Below, piece after piece: positions 16,430 to 25,373 of a stretch of DNA of 51,853 bases; within the stretch, counting starts at the first letter, position 1; the number at the start of each line of letters is the position of its first letter. The stretch spans positions 1 to 51,853 of the forward strand of contig NZ_JACJRS010000038.1 of NCBI RefSeq assembly GCF_014697375.1. Reading direction: 5' to 3'. A program made the position numbers and the translations under genes. A model generated the notes under the pieces. The model saw nothing but the letters and a program-made list of their open reading frames with translations, was not told the origin of the DNA and ran no database searches. The DNA is from Phormidium sp. FACHB-1136 (GTDB lineage: Bacteria > Cyanobacteriota > Cyanobacteriia > Phormidesmidales > Phormidesmidaceae).

Positions 16430-18931
16430 GCCCTCGGCGGTGGGGGCTTTGGTGCGGGTGTAGGCACTGTAGGGGGAGCCTTGGGTGCGGCCCTGCTTTT
16501 TCAACCACAGCAGGCTGATGGTGGTGCGAGGGGGTAATTCTGGCCAAAGGTGATTGTGGTTCGAGACATCCACCACGCCGCCCAGGTTGGTTTCGGCCTC
16601 TAGCCAGTGGCGCAGGGGGGCACTGTTGCCCATGGCCCAAAAGGGATCCATCACCACCGCACACCGTCCACCGGGACGCAGAAGTTGCAGGCTGCGTTCT
16701 AAAAACAGGCGCGACCAGTACAGGCGGGCTTGGGTTTGGCCCGGTGCGGGTTGGGTGCTGTGGGGATAGTGGCCAGATCGTCGAAAATACTGACTGGGCA
16801 GGGCAAACTGGCCGCGATAGTTGGCCCAGGCTTGGGTGAGGTCGGGATCGATGGTAAGCACCTGTTTGTGGTTGTTCAAAAAGGTGGATGGCGTCACGCC
16901 CTTGGCTTCAAATAGGTCGGCTTGGGCCTCTAAAAAGTCGGCCTCGGTGGGCTGCACCACCCCGCCCGGAAAGTGGCTCACAATCAAGTCAAAGCCGCCC
17001 CGTTCTTGAATCAGCCGATCAAAGGAAAAGCCCCAATGGAACGGGTTTGTGGCCGTCACGTCGGCCAAGGTGAGGGGACGGGTGTGGCGATGGCCGTCGG
17101 CATCGTACTGAAGGACGCGAATTCCCAGTTGTTGACAGGCTTCCTGCCAGAATAATTCCGTGAGTTTGTCCTGGGTGGTTTGGTTGAGGTCTTCCAGGCG
17201 GTCGCGCAAAAAGTCAGCCTGGGCATAGATGGGCACGCTACCGCTTTCCCCCAGTAGTTCCATCTGGCTGCGGTAATGCTCTACCCGCACCTGCCGTTCG
17301 GCCAAAATCGCCTGATAGGTGTTGGCCATCAAGGGCTGCAACAGGTTGCCCTGTAAGGGAAGATCGGCGGCATCAGATCCCTCCCCCGCTGCCCCCCGAC
17401 GGCTTTTAATGACTGACTGGTCAAACCGTTCCGCATCTACCGACACCAGCCCCATCAGTGCATTGCCCACGCCCAAGGTAAGGCTGAGGTCGGGCAAGCT
17501 GGCCAACTCCTGGGCGCTGTGGGTGTGTTGGATGCCCACCAACAACATTTGCAGACGAGCCATGTCTACGGCCTCAGGCCAGTGATCCACACCGTACAAG
17601 CCGTGGCTGGCAAGGCGGCGATAGAGGCTGAGGGCGCGGCGATCTGGCTTGCGTGGCTCTGGGGAGGGCACCCAGTCGGGCAGGGCCACCTTGGCATCGA
17701 GGCTGGCAATGGCGGCTAAACCCTGGGCCACATACAGCCAGTCCTGCAAGGCCACCCGCAGATAGCGCCCAGAGCCACAGGCGGGGTCGAGTAAACTGAT
17801 GTGGCCCCATCGTTCCAACAGGGTACTAGCGGCGGCGGCGGGCACCGTCAGCAGCAGATCCGCCAGGGAACCATAGCGCTGCCCAGTCCCTTGGGTCGCC
17901 AAGTCCAGGGCTAGGGCGTTGATGGTGCGATCTCCCACCCCCCTCAGCAAGGGAACTGGGGTGGCCAGGGCGTCTCCCCCGTGGGCGTTGACAGCCATCT
18001 CCAGGATTTCCGGTAGCCAATCCCCTAGGGCCGTGGCGGGGGCCATCAACAGATCGCCTAACCACTCCAGGGCGGGCTCAAAGGCAGCGTCGGCTAGGAA
18101 CCGTTGACCCCAGCGCTGGTCGAGTTCCGTGGCACCAAAGGGATGGCGCGGCAAAAAGGGGAGCGGGCCAAGGCGATCAGGCAACGATGGGGGCCATTCT
18201 TCGCTGGGCAGCGCCAAGCCATGGGTGGCAAGAGGTTGCAGAATATCGACAAAAAAGCGATCCGCCCCCCGCTGCTGGCTTTGGCCAAACTGGTTGTGCA
18301 GATACCATTCATCGCCGCCCAGATAGCCAAGCTGCTGAAGCGACGCCACCGCCATCAACCGCAGCATGAGAAGGAGGGCAAACCGCTGCCGTTCGGCCAC
18401 CGTACCCCAGTCGGCCAAGGCTTGGGTAAGGCTGTGCCAAGCTCGCTGAAACCCCTGGTAACGGTCGGCGGTGATGGGCAGATCATCGCTATTCAGTGCC
18501 GATCCTAGGTAAGGGAAGCGATCCTGATGCGCCCAGTGCAGCCGCCGCAGTCGATTGGCCCAAGCCCGATCCCCCTGACCTCGGATTACCACCCGAAACC
18601 GCCAGGGTGAGTCGCTCTGGGGATGGGTGCGCCAAGCCCACAGGCTACGCTGACCATCGGTAGCCCTGACAACCACCAGGGGATCCGCCACTGTTGAGGT
18701 GAGGCGTTGCAGTCGAGAGGCTAGCCCCCGTCGGCTTTCGGCCCCATCCCCCAAAAGATCCGCCATCCCCAAGATGACCGTTGCTGTCCCCCGCCGCGCC
18801 AACGTCAGCGCTACCGTCGAGGACGCATCGGGCCAAGCATCAGAGACAGCCTCCCAGCCCAAATCCTGCAAAAAGAGGGTTTCAAGGGCTAGATTGTCGA
18901 GGCTTTTCTGGAGTCCATCCATCCCCTCCAC
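16388..18931 (-). CDS. Eco57I/type IIL-like DNA methyltransferase homologue with a degenerate catalytic motif
   Basis: 847 residues. LLDPACGSGRYL (380-391) is a clear SAM-binding motif I of N6-adenine methylases, and the layout HWGFSFDRLIQERGGFDLIV (632-651) is what precedes NPPY in Eco57I/MmeI-like enzymes. At that place the sequence reads SHFPGG (652-657) in place of NPPY, so the target-base asparagine and the Pro-Pro pair are missing. LLRPGGRCAVVMDPFWAM (750-767) fits a later methylase motif. The first 350 residues are not recognised and no PD-(D/E)XK motif was seen. No specificity or nuclease partner is adjacent. It may be inactive, bind DNA only, or have changed function. The start could be the second Met (18922). 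Confidence 0.75.
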   Translation of the reverse strand: MEGMDGLQKSLDNLALETLFLQDLGWEAVSDAWPDASSTVALTLARRGTATVILGMADLLGDGAESRRGLASRLQRLTSTVADPLVVVRATDGQRSLWAWRTHPQSDSPWRFRVVIRGQGDRAWANRLRRLHWAHQDRFPYLGSALNSDDLPITADRYQGFQRAWHSLTQALADWGTVAERQRFALLLMLRLMAVASLQQLGYLGGDEWYLHNQFGQSQQRGADRFFVDILQPLATHGLALPSEEWPPSLPDRLGPLPFLPRHPFGATELDQRWGQRFLADAAFEPALEWLGDLLMAPATALGDWLPEILEMAVNAHGGDALATPVPLLRGVGDRTINALALDLATQGTGQRYGSLADLLLTVPAAAASTLLERWGHISLLDPACGSGRYLRVALQDWLYVAQGLAAIASLDAKVALPDWVPSPEPRKPDRRALSLYRRLASHGLYGVDHWPEAVDMARLQMLLVGIQHTHSAQELASLPDLSLTLGVGNALMGLVSVDAERFDQSVIKSRRGAAGEGSDAADLPLQGNLLQPLMANTYQAILAERQVRVEHYRSQMELLGESGSVPIYAQADFLRDRLEDLNQTTQDKLTELFWQEACQQLGIRVLQYDADGHRHTRPLTLADVTATNPFHWGFSFDRLIQERGGFDLIVSHFPGGVVQPTEADFLEAQADLFEAKGVTPSTFLNNHKQVLTIDPDLTQAWANYRGQFALPSQYFRRSGHYPHSTQPAPGQTQARLYWSRLFLERSLQLLRPGGRCAVVMDPFWAMGNSAPLRHWLEAETNLGGVVDVSNHNHLWPELPPRTTISLLWLKKQGRTQGSPYSAYTRTKAPTAEGLAALLQRLIHLAE

Positions 18932-18937
18932 CCGTTC

Positions 18938-19390
18938 CTAGGCGGCGGGGGGCTGGTAGTGGGTTTGGGCATAGTCGCGGAAGCGGTTGAGGTCAGACTG
19001 AAGGGTGGCTTCCACCAATCGCCCCAAAAACAGCCCGTCCATCCATTTAATAATCGAAGGAATGGCGTAGGACACCGTGAGCTTGACGCTGGATTGACCT
19101 TCCTTGCGGTCGTAGAACCGAATTGCGCCCTTGTTGGGCAGACCGTCAATGGCTTCCCACTGAATAATTTGGTGGGTGACGAGGTTGGTAATTTTGGAAC
19201 GCCAGGTGAACTCCAGCCCTCGCGAGGCCAGTTTCCATTCCGACAGTTCCGGGTCTTCGGGCGGAATGCGGACAGAATCAATCCATTTCATCCACTTCGG
19301 CATTTGTTCGAGATCGCACCAGAGATCCCAGGAAGTCTCTACCGGAACATTCACATCCACAATTACGCTGTGGTCAAGCCATTCACTCAT
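18938..19390 (-). CDS. SRPBCC (START-like cyclase/dehydrase) family protein
   Basis: 150 residues of the polyketide-cyclase-like SRPBCC fold: SVIVDVNVPVETSWDLWCDLEQMPKWMKWIDSVR (its conserved W-D-L and P-x-W residues are visible) and the long C-terminal helix LQSDLNRFRDYAQTHY. These proteins form a hydrophobic cavity for lipids, pigments or aromatic ligands; the ligand here is unknown. It is 6 bases upstream of the methylase-like gene on the same strand, so the two are probably in one transcript, although no functional link is obvious. Confidence 0.85.
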   Translation of the reverse strand: MSEWLDHSVIVDVNVPVETSWDLWCDLEQMPKWMKWIDSVRIPPEDPELSEWKLASRGLEFTWRSKITNLVTHQIIQWEAIDGLPNKGAIRFYDRKEGQSSVKLTVSYAIPSIIKWMDGLFLGRLVEATLQSDLNRFRDYAQTHYQPPAA

Positions 19391-19565
19391 GGGGGCTACC
19401 TGCCATCAATCCGCTATTACCAGAATACAAGGGTTCCCCAAGTTTGCACGGATGCGCGATGCGGGGGACTACGGGAAATCTTGGGGGTAAATAAGGGGCC
19501 ACCTTTCCTGAAGGCATGATGATTAAGCCGTTTCAGGGGATAAAATCCGCCTATTTCGGAGCTTT

Positions 19566-22500
19566 TTAGGGTGCTTTGCCTGATATCCATTTAGGCATCA
19601 GCCATTTGCCAAATTTGGCGTAGAGGGCGGGAATCACCAGCAGGGTCAACGCGGTGGAGGTGAACAGGCCACCCAGCACGACGATGGCCAAGGGTTGGAG
19701 GATTTCATTCCCGGCACCGCTGGCCAGGGCTAGGGGCAGCATCCCCAGGGCTGAGGTGAGGGCGGTCATCAGAATGGCGTTGACCCGGTCGAGGGAGCCG
19801 CCGATGATCACGGTTTTGAGGGGCATTCCCTGGGCAAAGCGGTGGTTGTAGTTGTCCACGAGTAATAGACCATTCCGTACCGCCACGCCGAATAGGGTAA
19901 TGAAGCCAATCAGCGAGGCGATGGACATCACGCCCCCGGTGAGCAAAATCGAGGCAATGCCCCCCACCAGGGCCAAGGGCAGGTTGATCATAATGGCGAC
20001 GGTAGCCGGGAGGGATTTCACGGAGAAGAACATCAGCACCGTAATCACAATCGCCGCCAACAGGCTGTAGACCAAAAGGCTACGGCTGGCCCGTTGTTCC
20101 GACTCGAACTGGCCCCCGTACTGAATGAAGTAGCCGCTGGGTAGAGTCACGTTTTGCCGAATCTGGGTCTGAATATCTCCCACCACGCTGCCCAAATCGC
20201 GCTCGGCCACGTTGGCGGAAACCACAATCAGCCGCGATACGTCTTCCCGGTTCACCACGTTGGCCCCCATGCCGTAATCGACCGTGGCCACATCGCCCAG
20301 GGAAATCATGTCGCCCGTGGGGGTGGCAATGGGGATGGCGCGAATGGCGTCTAGATTATTACGAGCTGCTTCTGGCAAAGACACCACCACGTTAACGAGC
20401 TGCTGATTTTCCGGCACTTGGGAGACAATCCGCCCGTTCAGCGCCGTTTCTACCACCTCAGAAATCGCCGCCATGCTCAGGCCGTAGCGGGCGGCGGCGG
20501 TGCGGTCGTACTGAATCTGCACCTGGCGAATGGGCAGTTGCGGCTCTAACTGAAGGTCTACCACGCCTGCAATCGGTTCGATGGTGTCGCGCACCTGTTC
20601 GCCCAGGCGGCGCAGTTCTGCCAAATCGGGGCCAAAGATTTTGATGGCGATGGCGCTGCGCACCCCCGACAGCACCTCATCCATGCGGTGGGAGATGAAC
20701 CCACCCACGTTGGGGGCTACTCCCGGCAGGGCCAAGAAGGCTTGCCGTAATTCCTGAATGCTGGCCTCCCGGTCTTCGAGGGCTAGGTCGCTGAGTTCGA
20801 TATCCACATGGGCCATGTTCACCCCGGCCCCATCAGCATCGCCAGGGGTACGGCCCGCCCGCACCTGTACCCACTTATAGAGGGGATTGTCCTGGAGCGA
20901 GTTGGCCAACGCGATCCCTGCCCCTTGGGTGATATCCAGCGAAACGCCCGGAAACAGCACCATGGAATTGACCAGGGAGGTTTCCTGGAATTCCGGCAAA
21001 AACACCCGTCCCAAGGAGGGCACCACCGCCATCGCCCCCACCAGCAACGCCAGCGCCAAGGCCAAGATGACCTGGGGTGCCCGAAGGGCTAGGTTCAGCA
21101 GGGGACGGTAAAGCCGTTCTGCCATCCGGGATACGAACGTACCTTCCTGGGGCAAGGTCTGATTCGCCAGCAGAATCGCGCACAGGGCCGGGGAGAGGGT
21201 CATCGCCACCAGGGTGGAAGCCATGATAGACAGCAGATAGGCCAAACCCATGGGCGCAAAGATCCGCCCTTCCACCCCGGTGAGGCTAAAGATGGGGGCA
21301 AACACCACGACGATGATCACCGTGGAGAAAATCACCGCCAGCCGCACCTCCACCGAGGTGTCGTAGACCACCTGGAAGGGGTGCTTTGGGTTGCCCTGGG
21401 CCTGGTTGGCGCGTAGCCCCCGATAGCAGTTTTCCATGTCCACAATCGAGTCGTCCACCACCGAGCCAATGGCCACCACCAAACCACCGAGGGTCATGGT
21501 GTTGATGCCGAGGCCAAAGGCGTTCATGAACATCAGACCAATCAGCAGCGACAGGGGAATGGCGCTGAGGGTGATGATGGCGGTGCGCCAGTTCATCAAA
21601 AACAGCAGCATGATGATGGAGACGATAACAATGCCCTGAATGAGCGAACCGCTGACGTTACCAATGGCCGAATCGATAAAGTTCGCCTGCCGGAAGGTGC
21701 GAACCATCTGCACATCGGCGGGAAAGGTGGGCCGCAAATCGGCGATCACCGCCTCCACGGCACGGGTGACGGTGGGGGTATCCACATCGGGCTGCTTGGT
21801 GATCATTAGCACCACGGCAGGCTGGCCGTTAAAGCTGGCATCGCCTCGCTTCAGGGCCGCTCCGGTCTGCACCTCGGCCACCTCTTGCAGCAAAATCGGC
21901 TCACCATTCTCGACCTTCACCACCGACTGCTGAAGATCCTCGATGGTCTGGATTTGCCCCAACCCACGAATCAGCAACTCCTGACCGCCGCCAATCAAAA
22001 AGCCCCCCGGTGCGTTGGCATTCGCCCCACGGGCCGCAGCGGTGACTTCGTTCAGGGCCACATTGCGCTGCCGCAGTTGGTCGGGGTCAACCAACACCTG
22101 CTCCTGCCGCTCCTCGCCGCCGTAGACCGTCACCTGCGTCACCCCCGGCACCGACAAAATCTGCTGGCTGAGGGTAGTCTCCACCAAACGACGCAGATCC
22201 ATCATCGAGGTTTGGCCCTGACCGCTCTGGCTATCGAGGGTGAAGGCGTACATCAAAATCGTGCCCAAGGGCGAGGCTAGGGGCGAAAGTTCCGGCTGGT
22301 GGGCACCCGCTGGCAACTGGCCACTCACCTGTTGCAGCCGCTCGGTGACGGACTGCCGCGCCTGGGCAATGTCGGCCTCTTGGTCAAACACCACACTCAC
22401 CATCGACAGCCCCACCTTGGAGGAAGATCGCACGGTGGTCACTCCCGGCAGACCATTCACCACGCTTTCGATGGGCACGGTGATTTGGGTCTCCACCTCC

Positions 22501-22688
22501 TCCGGGGCAAGGCCAGGGGCTTCGGTGTGGATGTCCACCTGGGGCGGCGCAAATTCGGGGAATACATCCATCGGCATCTGGGACACGGTGAACACGCCCC
22601 AGATCGTTACGACAATGGCCACCGCCACAATAAACCACCGCTGGGCAATGGAATTTTTGAGCGTCTGATTGAGCAGGGAATTCAACAT
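19566..22688 (-). CDS. RND efflux pump, heavy-metal (CusA/CzcA) family
   Basis: 1040 residues from ATG 22688, the better start than the GTG 57 bases earlier, because LNSLLNQTLKNSIAQRW is the usual N-terminus before TM1. Twelve membrane segments and two large periplasmic loops are evident. TM4 carries AIGSVVDDSIVDMENC, with acidic residues typical of the heavy-metal subgroup proton relay. Such pumps export Cu, Ag, Zn, Co, Cd or Ni from the periplasm or cytoplasm through an adaptor and outer-membrane channel. Only a shortened adaptor gene is adjacent and no TolC-like gene is present. A full type B repeat separates it from that adaptor gene. Confidence 0.9.
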   Translation of the reverse strand: MLNSLLNQTLKNSIAQRWFIVAVAIVVTIWGVFTVSQMPMDVFPEFAPPQVDIHTEAPGLAPEEVETQITVPIESVVNGLPGVTTVRSSSKVGLSMVSVVFDQEADIAQARQSVTERLQQVSGQLPAGAHQPELSPLASPLGTILMYAFTLDSQSGQGQTSMMDLRRLVETTLSQQILSVPGVTQVTVYGGEERQEQVLVDPDQLRQRNVALNEVTAAARGANANAPGGFLIGGGQELLIRGLGQIQTIEDLQQSVVKVENGEPILLQEVAEVQTGAALKRGDASFNGQPAVVLMITKQPDVDTPTVTRAVEAVIADLRPTFPADVQMVRTFRQANFIDSAIGNVSGSLIQGIVIVSIIMLLFLMNWRTAIITLSAIPLSLLIGLMFMNAFGLGINTMTLGGLVVAIGSVVDDSIVDMENCYRGLRANQAQGNPKHPFQVVYDTSVEVRLAVIFSTVIIVVVFAPIFSLTGVEGRIFAPMGLAYLLSIMASTLVAMTLSPALCAILLANQTLPQEGTFVSRMAERLYRPLLNLALRAPQVILALALALLVGAMAVVPSLGRVFLPEFQETSLVNSMVLFPGVSLDITQGAGIALANSLQDNPLYKWVQVRAGRTPGDADGAGVNMAHVDIELSDLALEDREASIQELRQAFLALPGVAPNVGGFISHRMDEVLSGVRSAIAIKIFGPDLAELRRLGEQVRDTIEPIAGVVDLQLEPQLPIRQVQIQYDRTAAARYGLSMAAISEVVETALNGRIVSQVPENQQLVNVVVSLPEAARNNLDAIRAIPIATPTGDMISLGDVATVDYGMGANVVNREDVSRLIVVSANVAERDLGSVVGDIQTQIRQNVTLPSGYFIQYGGQFESEQRASRSLLVYSLLAAIVITVLMFFSVKSLPATVAIMINLPLALVGGIASILLTGGVMSIASLIGFITLFGVAVRNGLLLVDNYNHRFAQGMPLKTVIIGGSLDRVNAILMTALTSALGMLPLALASGAGNEILQPLAIVVLGGLFTSTALTLLVIPALYAKFGKWLMPKWISGKAP

Positions 22689-22762
22689 TTTGGTCGGGTC
22701 TACAAAGAAATTTTGACGATTGAAAAGAGGTAGGGATGGGCGCACTGCTTGGATGCCAAGCC

Positions 22763-22858
22763 GCCCTCACCCTAAATCCCTCTCCCTTGAGGAGAGGGAC
22801 TTTGAAGATAGTTTCTGGCTCCCCTCTCCTCCCTGGGAGAGGGGCTGGGGGTGAGGGC
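22763..22858. repeat. Full two-hairpin repeat, type B copy 1
   Basis: GCCCTCACCCTAAATCCCTC, hairpin TCTCCC/GGAGAG, central GGGACTTTGAAGATAG, second hairpin CCCCTCTCC/GGGAGAGGGG and end GGGGGTGAGGGC. The outer arms pair. It has the same plan as type A (TAAATCCC and ACTTTGA are shared). It lies between the RND pump and its adaptor. Confidence 0.92.
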
Positions 22859-22903
22859 TAGGAACCTAGGCCCAAGGACATTTCCCGACGGCTCGAATGT
22901 CCC

Positions 22904-23572
22904 CTACTTATCGGAATAAGTGCCCTCGGAGAATCGGCTTTTTTTCTTGCGGCTGCTCAAAACGGCCATCGTCCCAGTGCCCACAGCGGCCACCGCCCCT
23001 AAACCGACCAATAGCCCCACCGGAAATCCCCCAGAGGTCTCTGCTGCTTGGGCAACTTCACTGGTCGGAGTAGCGGTTTCGCTGGTTTCCATCGGGGCTT
23101 CGCTGGTCGCCGGAGCCTCGGTTGCCACGGGGGCCGTTTCGGCAGCGGGTTCAGCCTCAGCGGCCTGGGTTTTGCGCGACTCTGCATAGAGGGTGAGGCT
23201 GCCCTGCGTCACCAACTGTTCGCCCACCGATAGCCCTTCGGTGACGGCAATCAAATCGCCCTGGGTGCTGCCAATGGTCACATCCACGGGTTCGTAGAAA
23301 TTCTCGTACTGCACAAACACCAACTGCCGCCCGTTGTCATCCACCAGGGCCGTAATGGGAATCAGCACCGCCCCGCTACCGTCTGCCGCCGCCTCAATGG
23401 GGTTGACCTGAATGCCCATCAGAGAGTCGGTTTCGGCGTTGACCTGCACTCGGTTGACGCCGCCCTCGGCCTGAAATTCATCGCCGTGGCCAACGTGGGC
23501 GACGGTATGGGGCGCGTGGAGCATCACTCCCAAAGTCAACAGGGCAGAACTGAGTAATAAAGCGGGTTTCAT
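22904..23572 (-). CDS. Short periplasmic adaptor-like protein with a C-terminal membrane anchor
   Basis: 222 residues. An N-terminal signal peptide (MKPALLLSSALLTLGVML) is followed by HVGHGDEF, a possible metal-binding patch. Residues 40-135 resemble the C-terminal barrel of RND adaptors (AVLIPITALVDDNGRQLVFV, then VGEQLVTQGSLTLYAESR). The lipoyl and coiled-coil hairpin domains of a normal 400-500 residue adaptor are absent. Residues 136-180 are a Thr/Pro/Glu/Ala linker, then a helix (FPVGLLVGLGAVAAVGTGTM) and a basic tail RKKKSR, so it is probably anchored in the inner membrane. GGAGG lies 5 bases before ATG. It precedes the RND gene and is divergent from the DUF433 gene. Confidence 0.8.
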   Translation of the reverse strand: MKPALLLSSALLTLGVMLHAPHTVAHVGHGDEFQAEGGVNRVQVNAETDSLMGIQVNPIEAAADGSGAVLIPITALVDDNGRQLVFVQYENFYEPVDVTIGSTQGDLIAVTEGLSVGEQLVTQGSLTLYAESRKTQAAEAEPAAETAPVATEAPATSEAPMETSETATPTSEVAQAAETSGGFPVGLLVGLGAVAAVGTGTMAVLSSRKKKSRFSEGTYSDK

Positions 23573-23748
23573 TGGACCTCCTCACGGCAACTTGCACAAA
23601 AGCTCTGACAGGATGCCATGGGAGAGATGAAAACCGAGTGAAATGGTGCCGTGAAAGCCGGAGCAATTGCCAGGAGGGAAAAAGACAGACTGATTCAAGC
23701 CCTCGCCGTACAATGAACGTAAGCCAAGCCAAAGGGCAACCCCCTGCC

Positions 23749-24090
23749 ATGAGTCCACAACTTCAGTTCCAAACTACGGCTCCCCCTTTCCGCTGGGACG
23801 AGGTTGGGGGAATTCGCATCGGCCAAAGTCGGGTGACGTTGGATAGCCTCCTAGCCTCCTATCACAATGGTTTCACCCCCGAAGAAATTGCTGTTCAGTA
23901 TCCGGTGCTAAACCTAGCCGATATCTATGGGGCCATTGCCTACTATTTATCCCATCCCCAACAGATAGATGCCTACCTGGAACAGCGACAAAAAGCCGCT
24001 CAGCAACGCAGACAACAGCTTACTCAAGCTAATAATCTCAGCGATTTAAAACAGCGCTTGCTGAACCGCTCTCAAGCTCAACGAGACTGA
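23749..24090 (+). CDS. DUF433 antitoxin-like protein
   Basis: 113 residues from ATG 23749 (ATG 23713 is also possible). Core IRIGQSRVTLDSLLASYHNGFTPEEIAVQYPVLNLADIYGAIAYYLSHP is the DUF433 winged-helix domain common in cyanobacterial VapB-like antitoxins. The usual partner, a DUF5615 PIN-like toxin, should follow but does not: hicB comes next after 54 bases. The C-terminal 40 residues are a Gln/Arg-rich helix. A second DUF433 gene at 48467 does have its partner. This copy is thus an orphan antitoxin or has lost its toxin. Confidence 0.82.
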   Translation: MSPQLQFQTTAPPFRWDEVGGIRIGQSRVTLDSLLASYHNGFTPEEIAVQYPVLNLADIYGAIAYYLSHPQQIDAYLEQRQKAAQQRRQQLTQANNLSDLKQRLLNRSQAQRD

Positions 24091-24144
24091 GACAGTGCGA
24101 TTACTGATAAATGTATGGATCAGACATTTCGTGAAGGGTAAGAC

Positions 24145-24357
24145 ATGATACCTAAAGAATTCTATGTAGTGATTGAACGTGATGAGGATGGTCTCTATGT
24201 TGGGGAAGTCCCTCAACTCAAGGCTTGCTACAGCCAGGGCGAAACCATTGACGAACTAATGATTAACATCCGAGAAGTCATTGAAATGTGCTTAGAAGAA
24301 CTAGAAGAAGTAGAGACTACAACTGAGTTTGTCGGCGTCCAAAGGCTGATTGTCTAA
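24145..24357 (+). CDS. hicB: HicB-family antitoxin
   Basis: 70 residues with the HicB fold: YVVIERDEDGLYVGEVPQLKACYSQGETIDELMINIREVIEMCLEE. There is no DNA-binding tail, so it is the short form. GAAGGGTAAGAC before the ATG gives a good ribosome site. The stop codon overlaps the start of hicA by one base (TAATG), so translation is coupled. The antitoxin gene comes first, the reverse of the E. coli hicAB order but common in other bacteria. Confidence 0.88.
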   Translation: MIPKEFYVVIERDEDGLYVGEVPQLKACYSQGETIDELMINIREVIEMCLEELEEVETTTEFVGVQRLIV

Positions 24358-24584
24358 TGCCAAAGCTTCCTAGTGTAACGGCACAAGGACTCATTGCTGC
24401 CCTAGAAAAAATAGACTTTTTGGTTATCCGCCAAAAGGGAAGCCATGTGCGGATGAAACATGAGGACGGCAGAGTCGTGACGATTCCCGTTCATGCTGGC
24501 AAGGATATCGGCAAAGGTTTGCTGCTAAAAATCTTGCGAGATGCTGACCTTTCAAAAGAAGATTTGATTGACCTGCTGAAGTAG
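24357..24584 (+). CDS. hicA: HicA-family mRNA interferase toxin
   Basis: 75 residues with the dsRBD-like HicA fold: LIAALEKIDFLVIRQKGSHVRMKHEDGRVVTIPVHAGKDIGKGLLLKILRDA. His of GSHVRM is the catalytic histidine that cuts mRNA. Length is typical and the gene looks intact. HicB, translated just before it, should neutralise it. It ends 89 bases before the response regulator gene. Confidence 0.9.
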   Translation: MPKLPSVTAQGLIAALEKIDFLVIRQKGSHVRMKHEDGRVVTIPVHAGKDIGKGLLLKILRDADLSKEDLIDLLK

Positions 24585-24673
24585 GCTGCTTCTAGGCGCT
24601 ACGGAGTCGATGAAATTCAGGTGAAATGGCGGCTCTTTCTGTAGAATCAACCTCGTGGTGAGGGTTGGGCGCA

Positions 24674-25369
24674 ATGCGAGTGTTGCTGGTGGAAGACGAG
24701 GAAGACCTGGGGCAGGCGATCAAGCAAGTCCTCATTGGCGAGAAGTATGTGGTGGATTGGGTGACGGATGGCGATCAAGCCTGGTATTGCCTAGAGCAGC
24801 AATGGGCTGACTATACGGTGGCGATTTTTGACTGGCTGTTGCCGAAGCTATCGGGGTTGGAATTGTGTCAGCGGTTGCGGGCGCAGCAGAACCCCTTGCC
24901 TGTGTTGATGCTGACGGCCTTGGGGCAGCCGGAAAACCGGGTGGCGGGGCTGGATGCGGGGGCAGATGATTATTTGGTGAAACCCTTTGTGATGGCGGAA
25001 TTGTTGGCGCGGCTACGGGCATTGCAGCGGCGGTCACCTCAGCTTCAGCCTCAAACTTTGGCGGTGGGGCGCTTTACTTTGGATGACGCCAATTCTACGC
25101 TTTGGGTGATGCAGGATGGGCAACCGAGTCAGTCCATTCCCCTAACGCTGAAGGAGTTTCAGGTGTTGGCCTACCTAATGCAGAACGGCGACCGAATTAT
25201 CCCTGGTAGCAAACTGCGTACCCAACTGTGGGATATGGATGACGAACCCGTTAGCAATGTGGTGGCGGCTCACATTCGTCTCTTACGGCGCAAACTGGCT
25301 AACTACGGCTGCGATTGCCCGATTGAAACCATTCCAGGCCAGGGATATCGGTTTAATTCGTCAACGTAA
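24674..25369 (+). CDS. OmpR-family response regulator, RppA/NrsR-like
   Basis: 231 residues from ATG 24674 (an in-frame TTG lies 9 bases earlier). Receiver domain 1-115: VLLVEDEEDLG acid pocket, Asp53 in IFDWLLPKLSGLELC as phosphoacceptor, MLTAL and LVKPF. DNA-binding domain from about 130: PLTLKEFQVLAYLMQNGDRIIPGSKL...VVAAHIRLLRRKLANYG...TIPGQGYRF. The N-terminal sequence resembles Synechocystis RppA/NrsR, which controls the nrs nickel-efflux genes and photosystem genes. Metal control of the nearby RND pump is an inference. It is 4 bases from the sensor kinase gene. Confidence 0.9.
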   Translation: MRVLLVEDEEDLGQAIKQVLIGEKYVVDWVTDGDQAWYCLEQQWADYTVAIFDWLLPKLSGLELCQRLRAQQNPLPVLMLTALGQPENRVAGLDAGADDYLVKPFVMAELLARLRALQRRSPQLQPQTLAVGRFTLDDANSTLWVMQDGQPSQSIPLTLKEFQVLAYLMQNGDRIIPGSKLRTQLWDMDDEPVSNVVAAHIRLLRRKLANYGCDCPIETIPGQGYRFNSST

Positions 25370-25373
25370 CTCT

